From assembly GCA_012837935.1 (NCBI GenBank), contig DUQG01000043.1, forward strand, positions 1-43,185: a stretch of DNA of 43,185 nucleotides. The letters run 5' to 3'. Below are positions 1 to 8,445 of this stretch, piece after piece (positions within the stretch are counted from its first letter, which is position 1; every line of letters begins with the position of its first letter). Below the pieces are notes generated by a model, which was given only the letters and a program-made list of their open reading frames with translations, was not told the DNA's origin and ran no database searches. Position numbers and translations under genes: made by a program. Origin of the DNA: Bacteroidales bacterium (lineage in GTDB: Bacteria > Bacteroidota > Bacteroidia > Bacteroidales > Paludibacteraceae).

Positions 1-132
1 ATTCCCTAACGGGAATACGTTAGCACAACCAAACATACAAAAAAACGTACAACAATAAATTCGCCGTAGGCGATAAACATCAATAGAAAAACAGCACGTA
101 GATAAGATAATATTCCCCGTAGGAGATATACA
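1..132. repeat. REP-like hairpin cassette, copy 1
   Basis: This cassette holds three short inverted repeats: ATTCCCTAACGGGAAT (1-16), TCGCCGTAGGCGA (61-73) and an imperfect ATTCCCCGTAGGAGAT (112-127). The second hairpin is followed by the linker TAAACATCAATAG. The whole block recurs at 219-350 with four mismatches. It lies just upstream of an IS200-like transposase, as REP elements often lie around RAYT genes. The repeats are read directly; the REP assignment is inference. Confidence 0.75.
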
Positions 133-165
133 ATTTAACATCAGATAGCTACAATTATAGTGTTT

Positions 166-234
166 ATCTCCTACGGAGAACAGATTTTAAGGGGGGCAAC
201 ATCTTTCTATTGACATTAATTCCCTAACGGGAAT
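166..234. repeat. REP-like hairpins in the opposite orientation
   Basis: Two hairpins lie here: ATCTCCTACGGAGAA (166-180) and ATTCCCTAACGGGAAT (219-234). Each is preceded by a version of the linker, TATAGTGTTT and CTATTGACATTA. The linker therefore sits on the opposite side from the hairpin at 61-73, which means the units occur in both orientations, as in bacterial interspersed mosaic elements. Confidence 0.65.
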
Positions 235-350
235 ATGTTAGAACAACCAAACATACAAAAAAACGTACAACAATAAATTCGCCGTAGGCGATAAACATCA
301 ATAGAAAAACAGCACGTAGATAGGATAATATTCCCCGTAGGGGATATACA
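219..350. repeat. REP-like hairpin cassette, copy 2 (direct repeat of 1-132)
   Basis: This is a near-identical direct repeat of 1-132, offset by 218 bases. It carries hairpins at 219-234, 279-291 and 330-345. Here the third hairpin is symmetric (ATTCCCCGTAGGGGAT), whereas copy 1 has a mismatched arm. It ends 12 bases before the transposase start codon. Confidence 0.8.
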
Positions 351-362
351 ACAACAAATAAT

Positions 363-824
363 ATGGCAAACACATACACTCAAATATACATTCAATACGT
401 ATTCGCCGTTCAAAACAGATTGTCCTTGATAAAAAATGAGTGGAAAGACGACTTGTACAAATACATGACAGGGGCTATAAGCAATCAAGGACACAAAATG
501 TTTTCAATTGGTGGAATGCCTGACCATGTACACGTTTTGGTTAGTATGAATCCTAAACAAGCACCATCAGATTTAATGCGTGAAGTAAAAAGGAGTTCTT
601 CAATATGGGTAAACGAAAACAAATTAGTAATGGGGAAATTTTCTTGGCAAGAAGGGTTTGGTGCTTTTAGTTATGGTCATTCACAAACATCAAGGGTTAT
701 TGAATATATTGAAAAACAAGAAATTCACCATAAGAAAAAAACGTTTCATGAAGAGTATTTGGCATTATTGAAAGCATTCAATATAGAATATGATGAACGA
801 TATATCTACAAAAAAGTTGAATAG
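363..824 (+). CDS. IS200-like Y1 (HUH) transposase, RAYT-like
   Basis: This 153-residue protein matches the Transposase_17/Y1 fold, a single-strand DNA nuclease that cuts and joins at hairpins. The HUH motif is H55-V56-H57 within MPDHVHVLV. The probable nucleophile is Y115 in EYIEKQEIHH, with Q119 as the usual helper residue. Length is normal for stand-alone IS200 TnpA or RAYT proteins, and no tnpB lies next to it. It is flanked on both sides by many short hairpins (1-345 and 828-1050) rather than by one left and one right end. That favours a domesticated REP-associated transposase over an ordinary insertion sequence. The start follows the second cassette directly, so a hairpin at 330-345 lies in its leader. 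The family is clear; the RAYT role is inference. Confidence 0.85.
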   Translation: MANTYTQIYIQYVFAVQNRLSLIKNEWKDDLYKYMTGAISNQGHKMFSIGGMPDHVHVLVSMNPKQAPSDLMREVKRSSSIWVNENKLVMGKFSWQEGFGAFSYGHSQTSRVIEYIEKQEIHHKKKTFHEEYLALLKAFNIEYDERYIYKKVE

Positions 825-827
825 TTA

Positions 828-1050
828 ATCCCCTACGGGGAATGAATTTTTAGATTAAACGAGTTTTATTGATATGTATTCCTTAACGGGAAAACGCTTT
901 AACATCGATAATAGCTTTTTATTGACATTGTTTTCCTGCAGATAAAGGCTTTTATAAAAGAATTTACCCTTTTTATCTATATTATGCTTCGCCGTAGGCG
1001 ATAAATATCAATAGGATTAAATTACAAATTGATAATTCCCCGTAGGGGAT
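828..1050. repeat. Downstream REP-like hairpin field
   Basis: The spacer between the transposase and the MFS gene holds ATCCCCTACGGGGAAT (828-843), an imperfect ATTCCTTAACGGGAAAA (878-894, preceded by TATTGATATG), TCGCCGTAGGCGA (989-1001, followed by TAAATATCAATAGG) and ATTCCCCGTAGGGGAT (1035-1050). The linker and loop match the upstream cassettes, so the array brackets the transposase. A possible degenerate linker is seen near 920. No gene is seen in 825-1131. Confidence 0.75.
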
Positions 1051-1131
1051 TAAGATTGAAATTAGAACGCAAATCCGAAATAATACTATAATAACAAAAT
1101 TTATTTCTAAAACAACAAAAAACATAAAACA

Positions 1132-2403
1132 ATGAAAAACAGCAAATTCTATCCCTGGATTGTAGTAGGATTGCTCTGGTTTGTAGCTTTACTCAACTAC
1201 CTTGATAGGCAGATGCTTTCCACTATGCAATCGTCCATGCAGATGGACATAAAAGAGCTGATCGAAGGTGAAAACTTCGGTCGATTAATGGGTGTATTTC
1301 TACTTATTTATGGTTTGATGAGCCCTGTAGCCGGAGCTATTGCCGACCGTGTAAACCGTAAATGGTTAATTGTTGGTAGTTTATTTGTGTGGTCTGCCGT
1401 AACTTACGGAATGGGACACGCTAAAAATTTCGACCAAGTATATTGGCTACGTGCACTTATGGGTGTAAGCGAAGCTCTTTATCTGCCTACCGGACTGGCA
1501 ATGATTGCAGACTTCCACAGTTCCAAAACCCGCTCGCTCGCCATCGGAATTCACATGTCCGGACTTTATACCGGGCAGGCGTTGGGAGGATTTGGAGCCA
1601 CCATTGCTGCCAACTACACCTGGCGCACGGTATTCCACTGGTTCGGAATTATAGGGATTATTTATGCCGTTATTCTTGTATTTGTTCTTCACGATGTGGA
1701 AGGTCATGCCGGAACAAAAACTGCTAAGCTTAAACAACAAACAGCACCGGGCGAAAAAACTCCTTTCCTAAAATCATTTGCTGTTGTTCTCTCAACGCTC
1801 TCGTTCTGGATTATCCTAATCTATTTTATGGCACCGAGCTTTCCGGGATGGGCAACCAAAAACTGGCTACCTACTCTATTCTCTAAAAACTTAGATTTAA
1901 CAATGGATATAGCTGGTCCAATGGCGACCATCTCAATTGCTGTTGCTTCCTTTATCGGCGTACTTATCGGCGGACCACTATCCGACCGCTGGGTTCAAAA
2001 GAATATTCGCGGACGTATGTACACAAGCGCTATCGGGCTATCACTAACCATTCCTTCCTTGGTATTGATGGGATTTGGAAACACCTACGTGGCAATGATT
2101 GGTGCAGCTATGCTGTTCGGAATCGGATACGGTATGTTTGACACCAACAACATGCCGATTCTCTGTCAAATCATTCCGGGGAAATATCGCGCTACAGCAT
2201 ACGGCATTATGAATATGATGGGCGTATTTGCAGGATATGCAGTTACTCGAATGCTTGGAAGCTCTACTGATGCAGGAAACTTGGGAGCAGACTTTAGCAA
2301 ACTTGCTATTGTGGTAGTAGTTGCTTTAGTATTAATGCTTGTATTCCTAAAACCGAAAAAGGAACTTACTTATACAGCAGAAGAATTAGCTGCGAAAAAG
2401 TAA
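1132..2403 (+). CDS. MFS transporter, probable sialic acid (N-acetylneuraminate) permease
   Basis: This 423-residue protein belongs to the major facilitator superfamily. It has about 12 hydrophobic segments, an early NYLDRQMLSTM motif of the anion:cation symporter branch, and the loop motif GAIADRVNRK after the second segment, with its partner GGPLSDRW in the second half. The next gene, 72 bases downstream on the same strand, encodes an N-acetylneuraminate lyase-type aldolase. The pair resembles the nanT-type MFS permease plus lyase of Bacteroidales sialic-acid operons, so uptake of sialic acid across the inner membrane is the likely role. Hexuronate or another acidic sugar is possible on sequence alone. 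No SusCD pair or sialidase lies in the window. Confidence 0.8.
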   Translation: MKNSKFYPWIVVGLLWFVALLNYLDRQMLSTMQSSMQMDIKELIEGENFGRLMGVFLLIYGLMSPVAGAIADRVNRKWLIVGSLFVWSAVTYGMGHAKNFDQVYWLRALMGVSEALYLPTGLAMIADFHSSKTRSLAIGIHMSGLYTGQALGGFGATIAANYTWRTVFHWFGIIGIIYAVILVFVLHDVEGHAGTKTAKLKQQTAPGEKTPFLKSFAVVLSTLSFWIILIYFMAPSFPGWATKNWLPTLFSKNLDLTMDIAGPMATISIAVASFIGVLIGGPLSDRWVQKNIRGRMYTSAIGLSLTIPSLVLMGFGNTYVAMIGAAMLFGIGYGMFDTNNMPILCQIIPGKYRATAYGIMNMMGVFAGYAVTRMLGSSTDAGNLGADFSKLAIVVVVALVLMLVFLKPKKELTYTAEELAAKK

Positions 2404-2475
2404 TTATAGCAAACATAAAGAATTTATCCCTTACGGAAAACATAAAAACACATAACTCTATAAAAACATAATATT

Positions 2476-3399
2476 ATGAAATTCGAAAAGATAAAAGGAC
2501 TTATTGTTGCACCTTTCACACCTTTTGACAAAAAGGGTAAATTAGATTTAGTACCTATCGATGATTATGGTAAATTGCTTGAGAAAAACGGTCTAATTGG
2601 TGTGTTTATTAATGGTTCGTCCGGCGAAGGCTATATGCTGACGGTAAAAGAGCGGATGAAATTGGCAGAAGAGTGGGTAGAAAAAGCTCCGAAAGACTTT
2701 AAAATTATCGTTCACGTAGGTGCAACTTGCATCAAAGACAGCTACAAAATGGCTAAGCACGCTCAAGAAATTGGCGCATTCGGTACAGGTGCTATGGCAT
2801 CCCCATTTCCAAAAGCCGGACGTGTAGAAGAATTGGTAAAATATTGCGAAGAAATCGCTTGTGGTGCACCTGATTTGCCATTCTATTTTTACCACATCCC
2901 GGTATTAAATGGTGTATATCTACCGATGCTGCCTTTCTTAAAAGCGGCTGACGGTCGTATTCCTAATTTAGCAGGTATCAAATATACTTACGAACATCTA
3001 TACGAATACAATCAGTGTATGCTTTATAAAGACGGCAAGTTCGATATGCTTCACGGACAAGACGAAACCGTGCTAAACGGCTTAGTTATGGGTGGTGCAC
3101 AAGGTGGTATTAGTGGAACCGGTAACTATATTGGCAATATTCTGGTAGGTATCATCGAAGAGTACAACAAAGGCAATATAAATAATGCTCGCAACCTTCA
3201 AAACTATGCACAAGAGGTTATCAATGTGATTGCGAAATACCGTGGCAACATTGTTTGTGGAAAACGTATCATGAAGTTCTTAGGTTTGGATTTGGGTATT
3301 AACCGCACTCCATTCCAAAACATCACAGACGAAGAAGAAAAAGTAATCTACAAAGAGCTGGAAGCTATTGACTTCTTCAATCATTGCAATAAAAAATAA
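2476..3399 (+). CDS. nanA: N-acetylneuraminate lyase (DHDPS/NAL family aldolase)
   Basis: This 307-residue class I aldolase is the usual length for N-acetylneuraminate lyase, which splits sialic acid into N-acetylmannosamine and pyruvate. The GSSGEGYMLT segment near residue 48 binds the pyruvate carboxylate. FYFYHIPVLNGV near residue 137 carries the catalytic tyrosine, and GIKYTYEHLYEYN near residue 169 carries the Schiff-base lysine. The tyrosine-rich segment after the lysine and the YHIP motif fit the lyase better than dihydrodipicolinate synthase. It follows the MFS permease and ends just before a strong terminator, so the two genes form a transcript. The enzyme should be cytoplasmic. Residual doubt concerns the exact sugar acid. 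Confidence 0.85.
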   Translation: MKFEKIKGLIVAPFTPFDKKGKLDLVPIDDYGKLLEKNGLIGVFINGSSGEGYMLTVKERMKLAEEWVEKAPKDFKIIVHVGATCIKDSYKMAKHAQEIGAFGTGAMASPFPKAGRVEELVKYCEEIACGAPDLPFYFYHIPVLNGVYLPMLPFLKAADGRIPNLAGIKYTYEHLYEYNQCMLYKDGKFDMLHGQDETVLNGLVMGGAQGGISGTGNYIGNILVGIIEEYNKGNINNARNLQNYAQEVINVIAKYRGNIVCGKRIMKFLGLDLGINRTPFQNITDEEEKVIYKELEAIDFFNHCNKK

Positions 3400-3412
3400 T
3401 TTTTAAGTAGTA

Positions 3413-3447
3413 AAAATAAGCCGTATTAAGTCAATGCGGCTTATTTT
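3413..3447 (+). terminator. Rho-independent terminator after nanA
   Basis: A 15-base stem pairs AAAATAAGCCGTATT (3413-3427) with AATGCGGCTTATTTT (3433-3447), with a five-base loop and one G-T pair, ending in T residues. It closes the transporter/lyase transcript and insulates the nuo operon. Confidence 0.85.
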
Positions 3448-3792
3448 CTTTGCTCTTGGCTCTTTCAGCTTCCAGTCGAAAGCCCATTGCTAATGGTCGT
3501 CAAGAGAACTCTTAATACTGTCAACAACCAATTTGCACTTATTTACTAATAAAAGCTAAAATCGTAATCATTTTTGCAAAAAAGCTCATTTTGCAAACTC
3601 GACTTTACAAAATAGACATTTTTCTCTCATTTTTTATAGATAATACAAAAAAAATTATCTATCTTTGCAGGGTTATAAAAAAACGACTTTTATTTAATAA
3701 AACTCTTTAAATATCTACACTGAATTAACTTTCAAAGAAAGAGTTCTTTAAGAGGCATTTATTCATTTTCAAACATTTAATTATATTTCAAT
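3448..3792 (+). promoter_or_regulatory. nuo operon upstream region with a candidate -7 box
   Basis: This AT-rich spacer holds no gene. TATCTTTG at 3660-3667 matches the Bacteroidota -7 consensus TAnnTTTG, but no clear TTG is seen 19-21 bases upstream. The leader to nuoA would be about 120 bases, long enough for regulation, but I see no recognisable riboswitch. Confidence 0.5.
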
Positions 3793-4146
3793 ATGGATAA
3801 CACATCACTCTTTGTAGTGGTTCTTCTTACGGGCTTGGCTCTGGTAATCTTAGGACTTACTGCCGCCATTTTACTCTCCCCGAAATCTATCAACTTCCAA
3901 AAAGGCGAAACTTACGAATGCGGACTTCCAACTCGAGGTACATCTTGGATGCAGTTCCGTGTAGGTTATTATCTTTACGCTATCTTATTCCTGATGTTTG
4001 ACGTGGAAACTATTTTCTTGTTCCCTTGGGCAACCGTTGTGCGTCAACTTGGTACATCCGGATTTATTAGCGTATTAATTTTTGTCGTAATTCTTGGTTT
4101 AGGTCTTGCCTATGCTTGGAGGAAAGGAGTGTTGAAATGGACGTAA
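3793..4146 (+). CDS. nuoA: NADH-quinone oxidoreductase subunit A
   Basis: This 117-residue membrane subunit of complex I has three hydrophobic segments. The loop after the first holds the family signature [20 protein letters not shown], and the second segment holds [14 protein letters not shown], whose acidic residues are conserved. NuoA sits at the junction of the membrane arm and the quinone site. It is the first gene of a run ending with nuoN at 15925. Its last 10 bases overlap the start of nuoB, which suggests translational coupling. The family match is unambiguous. Confidence 0.97.
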   Translation: MDNTSLFVVVLLTGLALVILGLTAAILLSPKSINFQKGETYECGLPTRGTSWMQFRVGYYLYAILFLMFDVETIFLFPWATVVRQLGTSGFISVLIFVVILGLGLAYAWRKGVLKWT

Positions 4147-4775
4147 AAAAAGTAAAAATCAAAGCATTCCCCGCTGAAGAGTTCAAAGATAACGAAACGC
4201 TTCAAGCTTACATTGATGAGCTGAACGCAAGCGGGACAAATGTGATAGTCGGCAAACTTGACCAGATGATTAACTGGGGACGCGCCAACTCTATTTGGCC
4301 TCTAGCATTTGCTACAAGCTGCTGTGGCATTGAGTTTATGGCTGCTGCTGCTGCTCACTACGACATTGCACGCTTCGGGATGGAGGTAGTACGTAACAGT
4401 CCACGTCAAGCAGACGTGATGATTGTAGCAGGAACCATTGTCAATAAAATGGCACCGCTTCTAAGACGTGTATATGACCAGATGGCAGAACCGAAATATG
4501 TGGTTGCTATGGGTGCTTGCGCTGTTTCGGGTGGTCCGTTTGTCAATTCATATCACGTAGTAAATGGGGCTGACAAACTAATTCCGGTAGATGTATATAT
4601 TCCCGGCTGTCCGCCACGTCCTGAAAGCTTATTCTATGGACTACTTCAGCTACAACGCAAAGTGAAAGTAGAGAAATTCTTTGGTAACCAACGAATTGTA
4701 CGTCCATACAACGAGGCTACGCTGATTGACCCAAAAACAGGTGAAACTGTTGATGTGAAGAATGAATTTAAATAA
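4137..4775 (+). CDS. nuoB: NADH-quinone oxidoreductase subunit B
   Basis: This 212-residue peripheral subunit carries the terminal 4Fe-4S cluster N2, which passes electrons to quinone. The ligands are visible as C62-C63 in [11 protein letters not shown]128 in [11 protein letters not shown] and C158 in [10 protein letters not shown] chose ATG 4137 over an upstream TTG in the same frame because GGAG at 4126-4129 sits seven bases before it and the upstream codons add nothing conserved. The gene overlaps nuoA by 10 bases. It is followed by a 107-base spacer with a heptamer array and a perfect palindrome. Confidence 0.97.
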   Translation: MDVKKVKIKAFPAEEFKDNETLQAYIDELNASGTNVIVGKLDQMINWGRANSIWPLAFATSCCGIEFMAAAAAHYDIARFGMEVVRNSPRQADVMIVAGTIVNKMAPLLRRVYDQMAEPKYVVAMGACAVSGGPFVNSYHVVNGADKLIPVDVYIPGCPPRPESLFYGLLQLQRKVKVEKFFGNQRIVRPYNEATLIDPKTGETVDVKNEFK

Positions 4776-4809
4776 TTTACGATTTACGATGTCCAATTTA
4801 CGATTTTAA
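4775..4809 (+). repeat. Heptamer array 1 (ATTTACG type)
   Basis: Five consecutive seven-base units read ATTTACG, ATTTACG, ATGTCCA, ATTTACG, ATTTTAA. The array begins on the last base of nuoB. It resembles the AGTTnnG arrays found in other spacers here but has T at the second position, so it is the most divergent member. Confidence 0.55.
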
Positions 4810-4850
4810 GCAATACCAAAAGATTTATTCAATTGTATGTCTAAAATCGT

Positions 4851-4868
4851 TCCCGATAGCTATCGGGA
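4851..4868. repeat. Perfect 18-base palindrome before nuoCD
   Basis: TCCCGATAGCTATCGGGA is fully self-complementary and lies 14 bases before the nuoCD start. It could be a dispersed REP-like element, a protein-binding site, or an mRNA hairpin that tunes nuoCD translation. No T-run follows it, so it is unlikely to be a terminator. Confidence 0.7.
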
Positions 4869-4882
4869 CTAAAATTTTCCAA

Positions 4883-6505
4883 ATGAAAGATTTAATACTA
4901 AATATCGTTCCCGATGCAGTAATCGAAGAGAAAGAAAAACTGACCGTTACCGTTGAGCCGAAACAATTACACCCGCTTGTAAAAGCACTTTATTCTAATA
5001 AAGAATTGCCTTTTGACTACCTGATAAGCCTTATTGGGATGGACTGGGGCGATAAGCTTGGTGTAATTTACCTGCTTTCATCATCGAAAGACATGAGTCG
5101 GGAAATTGCAATCATCACAGCTACCGAAGACCGTGAAAATCCGTTACTTTATTCCATTACAGACATGTATGAAGCCGCACATTTGAATGAGCGCGAGGTT
5201 TATGCATTACTGGGAATACGCTTTATCAACAATCCTGATATGCGTAAATTCTTATTGGCTGAGGATTGGAACGGCTATCCACTTCGTAAGGACTATAATG
5301 ATGACCCAAAACTGAATCCAATTACTATTGCTAACAAAGAAATTGTGGATATAGCGCCTTTCATCAAAGAAGATGAAAAAGGAAACCTGGTAGAAGGAAC
5401 AACCGATATTTTTGAAGAAGACGACTATGTAATCAACATTGGACCACAACACCCTTCCACACACGGTGTGATGCACTTCCGCACAGCACTGAATGGTGAG
5501 GTTATTAAGAAAATAGATGTTCATAGCGGATATATTCATCGTGGAATAGAAAAAATGGCGGAAAGCATGACTTATCCGCAAATTCTGCACTTGACAGACC
5601 GTTTGGATTACCTTTCGGCAAGCAACAACCGACATGCGCTTTGTATGTGTGTGGAAAAAGCAGCAGGAATTGAAGTTCCCGAACGTGCTCAATATATCCG
5701 TGTAATTATGGACGAACTGAACCGAATTAGCTCTCACTTACTGGCTTGGGCTGCACATTGTAATGATTTAGGGGGTACTACGGCATTTATATATGGTGTG
5801 CGTGAACGTGAGCATGTATTGGATATTTTCGATAAAACTTGCGGTGGACGTTTAATTGTGAATTACAACGTGATTGGCGGTGTGATGAACGACATTTATC
5901 CTGATTTCCAAAAAGATGTAAAAGCATTTATCCCTTATATGCGTGAAAAACTGGTTGAGTACGATAATTTCTTTACTCACAATCCTATTACGCTTAACCG
6001 TATGATAAATGTAGGAAATCTAAGTTATGAAGATGCTGTTAGCTATGCCGTTACAGGTCCTGCCGGACGTGGTTCGGGATGGTCTTGCGACGTACGCATT
6101 CACAAACCTTACTCACTTTACGACAAGGTGAAATTCAAAGAAATTATTCGCACCGAAGGCGACAGCTATGCACGTTATTTAAATCGTTTGGACGAGATAG
6201 AACAAGCATTGCAAATTATCGAACAGTTGGTTGACAACATTCCCGAAGGAGAATTCAAAGCAAAAACAAAACCGATTATCCGACTACCGGAAGGACAGTT
6301 TTACCAAAGTGTGGAAGCAGGTAAAGGTGAATTTGCCGTATTTATTGAAAGTAAAGGCGACAAAAGTCCTTACCGTATCAAATTCCGTTCGCCATCATTC
6401 GCTGCCGTATCAGCCATGCCTATCATTTCCGAAGGGGAACTTTTAACAGACTTTATTGGTATCGGCGGTTCTATGGACTATGTGATACCGGATATTGATA
6501 GATAG
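4883..6505 (+). CDS. nuoCD: NADH-quinone oxidoreductase fused subunit C/D
   Basis: This 540-residue protein fuses two peripheral complex I subunits. Residues 1 to about 150 are the 30-kDa NuoC domain, ending in the REVYALLGIRF and YPLRKDY region. Residues from about 180 on are the 49-kDa NuoD domain, which starts with NIGPQHPSTHGVMHFRTAL and forms much of the quinone pocket. The C-terminal GSMDYVIPDIDR matches the family end. The fusion is well known in Bacteroidota and some Gammaproteobacteria. The start agrees with the NuoC beginning. It is flanked by spacers that carry small repeats rather than genes. Confidence 0.96.
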   Translation: MKDLILNIVPDAVIEEKEKLTVTVEPKQLHPLVKALYSNKELPFDYLISLIGMDWGDKLGVIYLLSSSKDMSREIAIITATEDRENPLLYSITDMYEAAHLNEREVYALLGIRFINNPDMRKFLLAEDWNGYPLRKDYNDDPKLNPITIANKEIVDIAPFIKEDEKGNLVEGTTDIFEEDDYVINIGPQHPSTHGVMHFRTALNGEVIKKIDVHSGYIHRGIEKMAESMTYPQILHLTDRLDYLSASNNRHALCMCVEKAAGIEVPERAQYIRVIMDELNRISSHLLAWAAHCNDLGGTTAFIYGVREREHVLDIFDKTCGGRLIVNYNVIGGVMNDIYPDFQKDVKAFIPYMREKLVEYDNFFTHNPITLNRMINVGNLSYEDAVSYAVTGPAGRGSGWSCDVRIHKPYSLYDKVKFKEIIRTEGDSYARYLNRLDEIEQALQIIEQLVDNIPEGEFKAKTKPIIRLPEGQFYQSVEAGKGEFAVFIESKGDKSPYRIKFRSPSFAAVSAMPIISEGELLTDFIGIGGSMDYVIPDIDR

Positions 6506-6513
6506 TTTTATTT

Positions 6514-6548
6514 AGTTTACAGTTTTGAGTTTTCAGTTTACAGTAGAT
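6514..6548 (+). repeat. Heptamer array 2 (AGTTnnn)
   Basis: Five seven-base units lie in the nuoCD-nuoH spacer: AGTTTAC, AGTTTTG, AGTTTTC, AGTTTAC and a closing AGTAGAT. The closing AGTA unit recurs in three other arrays. Confidence 0.65.
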
Positions 6549-6617
6549 TGAAAAGACTTAAAATTCTTAACTTTTTATTTAAGTAAATAGAAATCGATTT
6601 TTTATCGTAAATAATTT

Positions 6618-7739
6618 ATGAATTACAATCAACCATTAGAACTGACGGGACTTGTTTCTAATCTACACGAGTTTTTTAGAGACAATTTATCCCCGTTTTG
6701 GGCAACTTTAGTTGAAGGGGCATTGGTTTTATTAGCATTATTGACGCTTTATGCCGTGATAGCCTTGGCGCTTATTTATATTGAGCGTAAGATTACAGCC
6801 TTCTTTCAGTCCCGCTTAGGTCCAAACCGACTGGGTAAATACGGTGTGATACAAAGTATTGCAGATATGATTAAAATTTTAATCAAAGAGATTATCCATA
6901 TCAAAGAGGTGGATAAGTTCTTGTTTTATGCTGCGCCGTTCTTTGTAATTGTATCGTCTATGCTTACATTTGGGGCTATTCCTTTCGGACAAGGCTTGCA
7001 GGCGGTGGACTTTAACATTGGTATCGTTTACGTATTAGCCACTTCGTCTATCGGTATTATCGGTGTTTTATTGGCAGGATGGTCTAGTAACAACAAATAC
7101 TCGATGCTTGGTGCGATGCGAAGCGGTGCTCAGTTTATCAGCTACGAGCTTTCTGCCGGATTTGCGCTGATGACCGTCGTAGTACTTTCAGGAACAATGC
7201 AACTTTCGGAAATCGTGGAAAGTCAGCGTTATGCATGGAATATTTTTAACGGACACATTCTTGCCCTAATAGCCTTTATAATTTATCTGATTTCCGGTCA
7301 CGCCGAAACAAACCGTGGTCCATTTGACCTTCCGGAAGCAGAGGGCGAGCTTACTGCAGGCTATCACACGGAGTATTCAGGATTGCAGTTTGGATTTTTC
7401 TATCTTGCAGAATATCTGAACATGTTTATCATCGCTTCTATTGCAACTACCGTATTTTTGGGGGGCTGGATGCCGATACAAATTAAAGGTTGGGATGCCT
7501 TCAACCAAATCATGTGGTATATTCCATCATACGTTTGGTTCTTTGGAAAAGCAGGCTTTTTGGTATTTCTGAGTCTTTGGGTTCGCTGGACATTCCCGCG
7601 TATGCGTATCGACTTGCTATTGAATTTGGAGTGGAAATACCTACTTCCGATAAACTTAATAAACATAATCGTAATGGTTGTTATGGTACTTATGGGATGG
7701 ACACTTAGCGATTGGTTCCCAGCTCTATTTGGTAATTAA
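6618..7739 (+). CDS. nuoH: NADH-quinone oxidoreductase subunit H
   Basis: This 373-residue subunit has about eight transmembrane helices and joins the peripheral and membrane arms, lining the quinone channel. Clear signatures are [18 protein letters not shown] (about residues 55-73) and [17 protein letters not shown] (about residues 229-245), with conserved acidic residues of the so-called E-channel. Length is slightly above the common 320-350 because of an N-terminal extension of about 30 residues. It sits in the operon between nuoCD and nuoI. Confidence 0.97.
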   Translation: MNYNQPLELTGLVSNLHEFFRDNLSPFWATLVEGALVLLALLTLYAVIALALIYIERKITAFFQSRLGPNRLGKYGVIQSIADMIKILIKEIIHIKEVDKFLFYAAPFFVIVSSMLTFGAIPFGQGLQAVDFNIGIVYVLATSSIGIIGVLLAGWSSNNKYSMLGAMRSGAQFISYELSAGFALMTVVVLSGTMQLSEIVESQRYAWNIFNGHILALIAFIIYLISGHAETNRGPFDLPEAEGELTAGYHTEYSGLQFGFFYLAEYLNMFIIASIATTVFLGGWMPIQIKGWDAFNQIMWYIPSYVWFFGKAGFLVFLSLWVRWTFPRMRIDLLLNLEWKYLLPINLINIIVMVVMVLMGWTLSDWFPALFGN

Positions 7740-7808
7740 GATATTTTCAAGAACTCAAATTTACAAGAACACATTAATAATATATAATAAATCATTGTTC
7801 AGAAAACT

Positions 7809-8414
7809 ATGAACCCATTTATAAAATATATTTCCGGAATTTTCACTGCACTAAAAGCTTTGATTGGCGGTTTACGTGTAACATGGAGAGAGCTTTGGAG
7901 AAAAAAAGTTACCATGCAATATCCTGAAAACAGGGAAACACTCGTGATTTCTGACCGTTGGCGCTCGGAACTTCATATGCCACACGATGAAAACAATGAG
8001 CACGCTTGTACAGCTTGCGGTATTTGCATGAATAACTGTCCGAATGGAACCATTAAAGTTACTTCAAACATGGAAGAAACCGAAGACGGCAAAAAGAAAA
8101 GAGTTTTGGATAAGTACGTTTGGGATTATGGAACGTGTACTTTCTGCAACCTTTGTGTAATCACCTGTCCATCAGATGCTATCCAATTTAACAATGACTT
8201 TGAAGGTGCGATGTATGATAGAAGTAAGTTGATAAGACAACTGAACAAGCCGGGTAGTAAACTTCGTGAAAAGGAGAAAGTAGAAAAACCTGCTGCACCT
8301 GCTAAAGAAGCTGCAAAACCTACTGAAGCACCTGCTAAAAAAGAAGAAAAGAAAGAAATAGCGCCTGAAGCTAAAAAAGCAGATGAAAAATCGTCTGATA
8401 AAGAAAATAAATAA
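7809..8414 (+). CDS. nuoI: NADH-quinone oxidoreductase subunit I with a charged C-terminal tail
   Basis: This 201-residue subunit carries two 4Fe-4S clusters (N6a and N6b). The ligands are C67, C70, C73 and C77, then C110, C113, C116 and C120, each in CxxCxxCxxxCP form. The core ends near residue 155. The remaining 45 or so residues are low-complexity Ala, Lys, Glu and Pro, unlike the compact C-terminus of E. coli NuoI. The tail might be a flexible docking arm, which matters because the usual NuoEFG partners are not encoded here. That role is inference; the cluster assignment is certain. Confidence 0.96.
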   Translation: MNPFIKYISGIFTALKALIGGLRVTWRELWRKKVTMQYPENRETLVISDRWRSELHMPHDENNEHACTACGICMNNCPNGTIKVTSNMEETEDGKKKRVLDKYVWDYGTCTFCNLCVITCPSDAIQFNNDFEGAMYDRSKLIRQLNKPGSKLREKEKVEKPAAPAKEAAKPTEAPAKKEEKKEIAPEAKKADEKSSDKENK

Positions 8415-8445
8415 AATACAATTCTGAAACAGAAACATATAAGTT

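Noticed and set aside
216-494. Minus-strand 92-residue reading frame
   Set aside because: It covers repeat hairpins and the antisense of the transposase start; Cys-rich composition with no domain.
363-824. Complete IS200/IS605 element with tnpB
   Set aside because: No tnpB-like frame lies nearby, and many hairpins are present instead of one left and one right end.
1132-2403. Hexuronate transporter as first choice for the MFS gene
   Set aside because: Sequence alone allows it, but the adjacent N-acetylneuraminate lyase makes sialic acid the better reading.
5252-5737. Minus-strand 161-residue reading frame within nuoCD
   Set aside because: Antisense to a highly conserved NuoD region; no signal or domain.
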